Source: Candidatus Nomurabacteria bacterium (lineage in GTDB: Bacteria; Patescibacteriota; Minisyncoccia; Phycocordibacterales; SBAW01). Taken from it: a stretch of 9,650 nt of DNA. Location: positions 1 through 9,650 of the forward strand of contig CALQZN010000024.1 of NCBI GenBank assembly GCA_943349675.1. Reading direction: 5' to 3'. The position numbers were made by a program, and so were the translations under genes. Below the pieces are notes generated by a model that did no database searches, was not told the DNA's origin, and saw only the letters and a list, made by a program, of their open reading frames with translations. Below are positions 5,922-9,650 of this stretch, one piece after another; within the stretch, counting starts at the first letter, position 1; every line of letters begins with the position of its first letter.

Positions 5922-5978
5922 CCCCACCCCCTTACAAAGGTCAGTCCTTTGTAAGTAAAACTGGGGATAACTTTTTTT
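5922..5978 (+). terminator. Nested hairpin terminator after the ZIP gene
   Basis: An inner 10-bp perfect stem CTTACAAAGG/CCTTTGTAAG (5931-5940 and 5946-5955, 5-nt loop) sits inside an outer CCCCA/TGGGG pair (5922-5926 and 5962-5966). Seven T residues follow at 5972-5978. This is a good rho-independent terminator for the ZIP gene, 7 nt after its stop. Confidence 0.75.
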
Positions 5979-6141
5979 GAGACAAGTGGGAATCTTTCCT
6001 TACAGGAACAGTTTAGCTTTTCCATTTTTTCGTACCGATCAAGATACCCATGGTCACAAGTACTGTACGTACCGTCGCACGCACAGTCTCGCGACCCCGG
6101 CTCGCGGTTTTGCAAATGCAAAACATTGCTGCGCCCGTCCC
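5979..6141. other. Gene-free stretch between ZIP terminator and tRNA block
   Basis: About 160 bp with no ORF, tRNA or RNA family that I recognise. It contains a short inverted repeat TTTTGCA-aa-TGCAAAA (6108-6123), a pair of CTCGCG direct repeats near 6088-6106, and a GTAC-rich stretch (about 6060-6073). Open frames crossing it in both directions overlap the tRNAs or the ZIP gene and have no protein-like character. Confidence 0.5.
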
Positions 6142-6177
6142 AAAAGCAGAAAACCTGCCGCAGGGCAGGTGTTTCTG
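6142..6177 (-). terminator. Hairpin downstream of the tRNA-Ser/tRNA-Glu unit
   Basis: ACCTGCC (6153-6159), loop GCAG, GGCAGGT (6164-6170), extended past one bulged base by CAGAAA (6147-6152) with TTTCTG (6172-6177). Read on the minus strand the hairpin is followed by TTTT (6145-6142), so it probably ends the leftward tRNA transcript about 8 nt after tRNA-Glu. The T-run is short, so efficiency is uncertain. The CTGCC core resembles the palindromes inside tsaD. Confidence 0.55.
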
Positions 6178-6184
6178 TCTTTTG

Positions 6185-6256
6185 TGACCCCACCGGGAAT
6201 CGAACCCGGATTAACGGCTTGAAAAGCCGGCGTCCTAACCGTTAGACGATGGGGCC
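6185..6256 (-). tRNA. tRNA-Glu (anticodon UUC)
   Basis: The minus-strand cloverleaf has acceptor GGCCCCA with TGGGGTC (one G-U pair). The D arm is GTCT/GGAC, and the anticodon arm CCGGC-TTTTCAA-GCCGT places TTC at positions 34-36. The T arm is CCGGG-TTCGATT-CCCGG, with discriminator A. The first pair of the anticodon stem (27-43) is a C-U mismatch. CCA is not encoded (A followed by CA), so a CCA-adding enzyme is needed. It is co-oriented with and just downstream of tRNA-Ser. Confidence 0.95.
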
Positions 6257-6267
6257 GTTTGTTTATT

Positions 6268-6283
6268 GCTTCTATATAGAAGC
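6268..6283. repeat. 16-nt perfect palindrome between tRNA-Ser and tRNA-Glu
   Basis: GCTTCTATATAGAAGC is a perfect palindrome filling most of the 29-nt gap between the two tRNA genes. Its centre TATATA could serve as a -10 box for tRNA-Glu, or the transcript could form a hairpin that helps processing of a dicistronic precursor. The sequence alone does not decide. Confidence 0.5.
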
Positions 6284-6285
6284 TG

Positions 6286-6372
6286 CGGAGAGGGAGAGAT
6301 TCGAACTCTCGATGAGGTTTCCCCCATGCCGGTTTTCGAAACCGGTGCCTTCGACCACTCAGCCACCTCTCC
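6286..6372 (-). tRNA. tRNA-Ser (anticodon CGA)
   Basis: A class II tRNA on the minus strand. Acceptor GGAGAGG pairs with CCTCTCC. The D arm follows GGCTGAGTGGTCGAAGGC. The anticodon arm is CCGGT-TTCGAAA-ACCGG, with CGA at 34-36 reading UCG. A long variable arm follows (about GCATGGGGGAAACCTCATC), then T arm GAGAG-TTCGAAT-CTCTC. The discriminator is G and CCA is not encoded. At 87 nt it has the normal length for tRNA-Ser. It is likely transcribed from the TATACT box at 6446-6441. Confidence 0.96.
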
Positions 6373-6382
6373 AATGAGGGTG

Positions 6383-6414
6383 TTGCAACTGGCGCGAGCG
6401 CCCCCTCCTTGCAA
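6383..6414. repeat. Nested inverted repeat upstream of tRNA-Ser
   Basis: TTGCAA at 6383-6388 and again at 6409-6414 (self-complementary) flank a GGCGC-ga-GCGCC hairpin (6391-6402). It lies in the predicted 5' leader of the leftward tRNA precursor and can fold in the RNA. Its role, in leader folding or processing, is a guess. Confidence 0.4.
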
Positions 6415-6440
6415 ACAAACATAAAGTAACACTTTTTTGC

Positions 6441-6446
6441 AGTATA
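6441..6446 (-). promoter_or_regulatory. -10 box TATACT for the tRNA-Ser/tRNA-Glu unit
   Basis: TATACT on the minus strand at 6446-6441. The predicted start is near 6434, about 60 nt before the tRNA-Ser 5' end. It lies in the divergent gap between tRNA-Ser and tRNA-Val. The -35 region has no clear match. Confidence 0.5.
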
Positions 6447-6485
6447 CGCAAAAGATGTTCCAGGACTGGAAAAATCATTGATTTC

Positions 6486-6494
6486 TGGTATATT
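6486..6494 (+). promoter_or_regulatory. Extended -10 promoter of tRNA-Val and the DHH gene
   Basis: TG at 6486-6487, one base, then TATATT at 6489-6494 make an extended -10. The predicted start is near 6501, about 9 nt before mature tRNA-Val. It probably also drives the downstream DHH gene, because only 2 bp separate that gene from the tRNA. Confidence 0.5.
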
Positions 6495-6509
6495 TTGCGT
6501 GTTATACAT

Positions 6510-6582
6510 GCGCGGTTAGCTCAGTTGGTAGAGCATCCCCTTGACGTGGGGAGGGTCGTAGGTTCAAGTCCTACACCGCGCA
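6510..6582 (+). tRNA. tRNA-Val (anticodon GAC)
   Basis: Acceptor GCGCGGT pairs with ACCGCGC. The D arm is GCTC-AGTTGGTA-GAGC, and the anticodon arm TCCCC-TTGACGT-GGGGA has GAC at 34-36. The variable loop is GGGTC and the T arm GTAGG-TTCAAGT-CCTAC. The discriminator is A and CCA is not encoded. Every stem pairs. The mature 3' end lies 2 nt before the ATG of the DHH gene. The fragment of valS lies downstream in the same window. Confidence 0.97.
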
Positions 6583-6584
6583 CA

Positions 6585-7424
6585 ATGGAAACTAAAAACA
6601 CTGTTATCCTCTACCATGGCAACTGCCTCGACGGCTTTGGTGCGGCCTATGCCGCATGGAAAAAGTTTGAGGACTCTGCCACATATATTGCCGTATTTCA
6701 TGGTGACACACATCCTCAGGGACTTGCCGGTAAAGAAGTATATATTGCCGACTTTAGCTACCCCAAAGAGCAGTTGCTAGAGTTGGAAAAAGAGGCAAAG
6801 CGCCTTGTAGTGCTCGACCATCACGAGGGTGCGCGAGAGTACGTCGAGCTTGTCCGCGAATATGTTTTTGACAACAACCGCTCTGGCAGCGGGATTACAT
6901 GGGAATACTTTAACGCGGGCATTCCCCTGCCTCGCCTGCTGGCCTACATCCAAGACGGCGACTTGTGGCGACATTCGCTACCAAACTGGCGTGAGGTTGG
7001 CGCATATTTGAGTACTGTGCCATTTACATTTGAAACTTTTGACACACTTGCTACAACTTTTGCCGACGACACTCAATTTGAAAAAATTATTCAAAAAGGC
7101 GCAGCATTTGCACAGTATCGCGACTATCTGTGCGAAAAATTTATCGAGAGCGCACAAGAGGTACAATTTGACGAGTTTAGTGTGCTTGCCGTCAACGCGC
7201 CGCGCCTTTTTAACTCTCAAGTGGGCAACTTGCTTGCGCAAAAACATCCTCCATTTGCAATTGTATGGTACCCGCATGGTGATCAGTGGCACTTCTCTCT
7301 CCGCGGCACCGGCGAAGTAGACTTGGCCGCAGTGGCACAGCGCCGCGGTGGCAACGGCCACCACAATGCCGCGAGTTTTCGAGTACCGTTTGGGCAACCA
7401 TTCCCCTTCTCTTTTAAAAAATAG
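6585..7424 (+). CDS. DHH-family phosphoesterase (DHH-DHHA1)
   Basis: A 279-aa cytosolic metal-dependent phosphoesterase of the DHH superfamily, which includes nanoRNases and cyclic-dinucleotide/pAp phosphatases. Visible motifs: 'HGNCLDGFGAA' (11-21, variant of the H-x-D-x-D-G motif), 'IADFSY' (54-59), catalytic 'LDHH' (77-80), 'YIQDGDLW' (121-128), and C-terminal DHHA1-type 'GGNGHHNAASF' (255-265; family G-G-G-H-x-x-A-A-G). The first motif has N-C in place of the usual first Asp, so metal binding may differ. The exact substrate is unknown. The start is set at ATG 6585. An in-frame start at 6495 would translate through tRNA-Val and is spurious. It sits 2 nt after tRNA-Val and 2 nt before tsaD, so it appears to be read from the tRNA transcript and coupled to tsaD. 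Confidence 0.88.
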   Translation: METKNTVILYHGNCLDGFGAAYAAWKKFEDSATYIAVFHGDTHPQGLAGKEVYIADFSYPKEQLLELEKEAKRLVVLDHHEGAREYVELVREYVFDNNRSGSGITWEYFNAGIPLPRLLAYIQDGDLWRHSLPNWREVGAYLSTVPFTFETFDTLATTFADDTQFEKIIQKGAAFAQYRDYLCEKFIESAQEVQFDEFSVLAVNAPRLFNSQVGNLLAQKHPPFAIVWYPHGDQWHFSLRGTGEVDLAAVAQRRGGNGHHNAASFRVPFGQPFPFSFKK

Positions 7425-7426
7425 GT

Positions 7427-8731
7427 ATGCGTGTACTTGCAATAGAGACATCATGCGATGAGACAGGTATCGCCATAGTAGAGGGCACTAAAACATCTGG
7501 CGGATATACCTTTTCACTTTTAGGCGCCGCAGCACTTAACTCGCAAGCAGCACTGCATGCACACTACGGCGGCGTGTTCCCTAGTTTGGCCAAACGCGAG
7601 CACGAAAAAAACCTGCCCATTATTTTGACGCAAGCGCTAATGCATGCGCAGCCAAAATTCGCACGAGAAAATAGTCTGGCCCGAAGCTCGTCCGAAGACG
7701 AGCAAGGGAGAACCCGAGCCTGCCTGCCGGCAGGCAGGGACTTTTTCGAGGCGAATTTCGGCGAAGCAATACACGCTTTAGGCATCGACGCCATTGCAGT
7801 AACCCAGGGCCCAGGGCTCGAGCCCGCATTGTGGACAGGCATCACATTTGCCCAAAACCTAGCCAAAGAAACAAACCTACCACTGCTGCTCGCCAACCAT
7901 ATGGAAGGGCATTTGATATCTTCCCTTGCCCAGTTAAGCCCTGGTACCTCACATACTCTTAAAACCTTTGCACTCGAAAATGTGCAGCTGCCTGTACTTG
8001 CATTGCTTATTTCCGGCGGACACACTGAATTTGTGTTGATGAAAAACTGGTTTGAATACGAGGTGATTGGCGAGACGCAAGACGATGCGGTAGGCGAGGC
8101 GTTCGACAAAGTTGCACGTATGCTGGGCTTGCCCTACCCAGGCGGTCCGCAGATTTCCAAACTCGCAAGTGAAGCTCGAGAGAAGAGCTTATCTCACAAA
8201 GGTCCTCGGATCTCCTCGCTCGCCGACAACCTGCCAGTCGGCAATGCGAGGCCAGACCATTTGCTCGACAACTCTTCTCTCTCGCTACCTCGCCCCATGC
8301 TGCACAGCAAAAACCTAGACTTCTCTTTTTCTGGCCTCAAGACTGCCGTATTGTACGCATTGCGAGACTTGGGTGGCATACAAAATTTGTCGCCAGAGCA
8401 GGTTGCAATGTTCGCCCGCGAGTTTGAAGACGCGGTGGGTGACGTGCTTATTGCCAAGACACAGCGTGCCCTAGAAGAAACGGGTGCCCAAACTTTTGTT
8501 ATTGGCGGTGGTGTTGCGGCAAACACATACCTGCGCAACTGCCTGACAGAATTTTTGAAAGAAAATTTTCCAGCTGTGGAACTCCGGCTCCCCGACCTGT
8601 CTATAACGGGCGACAATGGCGTCATGATAGCCGAAGCTGCGCTCGCCCGCGCACTGTCGGGGCTCGATGACACTCCAAAAAGCGAGGTGCGCGCCTACAG
8701 CAACCGGTTCTCGATTTTAGCGCCAAAATAG
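7427..8731 (+). CDS. tsaD: tRNA N6-adenosine threonylcarbamoyltransferase TsaD, with two in-frame palindromic inserts
   Basis: TsaD transfers the threonylcarbamoyl group from TC-AMP to A37 of ANN-decoding tRNAs, working with TsaB and TsaE. Visible: N-terminal 'MRVLAIETSCDETGIAIVE' (ASKHA phosphate-1), 'AKREHEKN' (55-62), metal ligands HMEGH (158-162), 'LISGGHTEFVLM' (194-205), 'GEAFDKVARMLGLPYPGGP' (223-241), 'DFSFSGLKTAVLY' (298-310), 'VIGGGVAANTYLR' (358-370) and 'ITGDNG' (393-398) with the metal-ligand Asp. All key residues are present, so it is probably active. At 434 aa it is about 95 longer than common TsaD proteins (about 340). Roughly 37 extra residues (about 76-112) and 38 (about 250-287) coincide exactly with long DNA palindromes. 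A further small expansion near 166-188 shows no palindrome. Its ATG lies 2 nt after the DHH stop; valS follows 13 nt later. Confidence 0.96.
   Translation: MRVLAIETSCDETGIAIVEGTKTSGGYTFSLLGAAALNSQAALHAHYGGVFPSLAKREHEKNLPIILTQALMHAQPKFARENSLARSSSEDEQGRTRACLPAGRDFFEANFGEAIHALGIDAIAVTQGPGLEPALWTGITFAQNLAKETNLPLLLANHMEGHLISSLAQLSPGTSHTLKTFALENVQLPVLALLISGGHTEFVLMKNWFEYEVIGETQDDAVGEAFDKVARMLGLPYPGGPQISKLASEAREKSLSHKGPRISSLADNLPVGNARPDHLLDNSSLSLPRPMLHSKNLDFSFSGLKTAVLYALRDLGGIQNLSPEQVAMFAREFEDAVGDVLIAKTQRALEETGAQTFVIGGGVAANTYLRNCLTEFLKENFPAVELRLPDLSITGDNGVMIAEAALARALSGLDDTPKSEVRAYSNRFSILAPK
7651..7762. repeat. Palindromic element 1 inside tsaD (encodes CLPAGR)
   Basis: About 112 nt with outer arms GCCAAAATTCGC (7651-7662) and GCGAATTTCGGC (7751-7762), 11 of 12 paired. 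The arms continue inward imperfectly (CGAGAAAATAGTC against GACTTTTTCG). Inside are two independent hairpins: GCTCGTC-cgaa-GACGAGC (7686-7703) and the perfect 20-nt palindrome CCTGCCTGCCGGCAGGCAGG (7719-7738). The whole can fold as a branched structure with one closing stem and two arms. It is translated in frame as a low-complexity polar insert containing 'RACLPAGRD', at a position where ordinary TsaD proteins have only a short loop. Confidence 0.8.
8173..8286. repeat. Palindromic element 2 inside tsaD
   Basis: Exactly 114 nt (38 codons) as one long imperfect hairpin. The outer arms at 8173-8187 and 8272-8286 pair 13 of 15 (core GAGAGAAGAG/CTCTTCTCTC). Next is CAAAGGTC against GACCATTTG with one bulge, then CCTCGC/GCGAGG (8214-8219, 8246-8251), then GCCGAC/GTCGGC (8222-8227, 8237-8242) with loop AACCTGCCA. 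It is translated in frame between 'PQISKLASE' and 'PRPMLHSKNLDFSF', which are nearly adjacent in ordinary TsaD proteins. Confidence 0.78.
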
Positions 8732-8745
8732 CCTAGAATAGGCTA
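8729..8745 (+). promoter_or_regulatory. 7-bp hairpin spanning tsaD stop and valS start, with -10-like TAGAAT
   Basis: TAGCCTA-gaa-TAGGCTA is a perfect 7-bp inverted repeat with a 3-nt loop. Its left arm starts with the tsaD stop codon and its right arm ends on the A of the valS ATG. The same bases contain TAGAAT (8734-8739), a -10-like hexamer 5 nt before the ATG, so a leaderless valS promoter is possible. Alternatively, tsaD and valS are co-transcribed and the hairpin modulates valS initiation. Confidence 0.4.
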
Positions 8746-9650
8746 TGCCCGAGAAATTTCTCAAACCCTACAACGCACAGGAGGTTGAGGCGGATATATA
8801 TAAAAAATGGGAGGAAAGCGGCTATTTTAACCCGGACAATTTGCCGGGTGAGCGCAGTGAGCCTTTTACGATTATCATGCCTCCACCCAACGCCAACGGC
8901 AGCCTCCACGCGGGCCATGCACTGTTTGTCACCATCCAAGACATTATGGTCCGCTACCAGCGCATGCGGGGAAAAAAAGCACTCTGGCTCCCAGGCGCCG
9001 ACCACGCAGGGTTTGAAACGCAAGTGGTGTACGAGCGCCAGCTCGAAAAAGAGGGGCGGTCGCGTTTCGACATGCAGCCCGAGAATCTCTACAAAGAGAT
9101 TATGGATTTTACCCTTGCCAACAAGTCGTTTATGGAAGGGCAGATTCGCCAGCTCGGCGCCAGCTGCGACTGGTCGCGCGAGATGTTTACACTCGACGAC
9201 CGGGTTATAAAGACTGTATACGACACCTTCCAAAAGCTACACGACGATGGGCTACTCTACCGCGGCTCGCGCATCGTCAACTGGTGCCCCAAGCACCAAA
9301 CGTCACTTTCTAACCTCGAGACCGAGCGAGAAACACGCACGGACAACTTTTACTACCTAAAATATGGCCCATTTACTATCGCAACCGCCCGCCCAGAGAC
9401 AAAGTTCGGCGACAAGTACGTCGTTATGCACCCTGCCGATCCTCGCTACGCAGAGTACAAAGCCGGCGATACATTTGAATTGGAATGGATAAACGGCCAT
9501 ATAACTGCAACTGTTGTTAAAGACGAAGCGATAGACATGGAGCTCGGCACCGGCGTAATGACCATCACTCCAGGGCACGACCAGGCCGACTTTGATATTG
9601 CACAACGCCACAACCTGCCCTTTGACCAGGTGATAGATTGGCGCGGCAAG
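8745..9650 (+). CDS. valS: Valyl-tRNA synthetase, N-terminal part (3' end outside window)
   Basis: The first 302 codons of a class I aminoacyl-tRNA synthetase, open to the right edge. ValRS charges tRNA-Val and hydrolyses mischarged threonine. Visible: the HIGH-type signature as HAGH (55-58) in 'PPPNANGSLHAGHAL', 'WLPGADHAGFETQ' (family D-H-A-G-I-A-T-Q), 'LGASCDWSREMFTLD', 'VNWCPKHQTSLSNLETE' (about 177-193), and the start of the CP1 editing domain with 'TARPETKFGDKYVVMHP' (about 213-229) and 'ITPGHDQADFDIAQRHNLP'. These fit ValRS better than IleRS or LeuRS. The ATG at 8745 gives 'MPEKFLKPYNAQEVEADIYK', a normal ValRS start, 13 nt after tsaD. There is no clear Shine-Dalgarno. The KMSKS motif and anticodon-binding domain lie outside the window. 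A tRNA-Val gene lies 2.2 kb upstream. Confidence 0.95.
   Translation, partial: MPEKFLKPYNAQEVEADIYKKWEESGYFNPDNLPGERSEPFTIIMPPPNANGSLHAGHALFVTIQDIMVRYQRMRGKKALWLPGADHAGFETQVVYERQLEKEGRSRFDMQPENLYKEIMDFTLANKSFMEGQIRQLGASCDWSREMFTLDDRVIKTVYDTFQKLHDDGLLYRGSRIVNWCPKHQTSLSNLETERETRTDNFYYLKYGPFTIATARPETKFGDKYVVMHPADPRYAEYKAGDTFELEWINGHITATVVKDEAIDMELGTGVMTITPGHDQADFDIAQRHNLPFDQVIDWRGK

Noticed and set aside
5852..6193. Minus-strand ORF of 113 codons crossing the ZIP terminator
   Set aside because: It overlaps the ZIP gene, its terminator and the end of tRNA-Glu, and has no domain, start signal or protein-like pattern.
6054..6509. ORFs on both strands across the tRNA cluster (for example minus 6054-6509)
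   Set aside because: They translate tRNA-Ser and tRNA-Glu sequence, a common source of false proteins.
6495..6584. Upstream extension of the DHH ORF to 6495
   Set aside because: The extra 30 codons translate tRNA-Val. The family-like N-terminus starts at ATG 6585.
7564..8109. Minus-strand ORF of 181 codons inside tsaD that also reads 'LPAGR'
   Set aside because: The peptide appears on both strands because the underlying DNA is palindromic. The coding strand is fixed by the TsaD motifs.
1..9650. CRISPR array, transposase, integrase, toxin-antitoxin or defence system
   Set aside because: No regularly spaced direct repeats and no protein with such motifs were found. The palindromes in tsaD are single units, not arrays.

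Overview
The window looks like chromosomal DNA from a streamlined, uncultured bacterium, most likely Candidatus Patescibacteria (CPR), Parcubacteria-like. This is inferred from the style of FtsA and FtsZ, tRNA genes without an encoded CCA end, start sites with little or no Shine-Dalgarno sequence, and palindromic inserts encoding 'CLPAGR' inside a housekeeping gene. No database search was possible, so the taxonomic call is inference.

Layout, left to right. Positions 3-1892 hold the 3' end of ftsA and a complete ftsZ, the cell-division pair, closed by a long inverted repeat. Positions 1997-2926 encode a thioredoxin-reductase/AhpF-like flavoprotein with its own promoter. On the minus strand, 3331-2880 holds a cold-shock-domain-like protein and a doubtful small ORF, with a strong promoter (TTGACA-17-TATTCT) upstream and a hairpin terminator downstream. 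Positions 3513-5914 look like a membrane and metal-handling block: a DUF305 protein (minus strand), divergent from a YibE/F-family membrane protein, followed by a ZIP-family metal transporter.

Positions 6185-6582 carry tRNA-Glu(UUC) and tRNA-Ser(CGA) on the minus strand and tRNA-Val(GAC) on the plus strand. The tRNA-Val gene runs almost directly into a DHH-family phosphoesterase gene. That gene is followed by tsaD (tRNA t6A37 modification), and then by the 5' part of valS, which runs off the right end. The right half is therefore dominated by tRNA and translation functions.

The most unusual features are two long palindromic elements (about 112 and 114 nt) embedded in frame in tsaD, each adding about 37-38 residues to an otherwise recognisable TsaD. 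There is also a recurrent promoter arrangement, TATACT followed by exactly 6 nt and then ATG, at three genes, which predicts leaderless mRNAs. The tRNA-Val/DHH junction, with a 2-nt gap, suggests a second route to a near-leaderless mRNA, through tRNA 3'-end processing. I found no CRISPR array, transposase, integrase or clear defence system.
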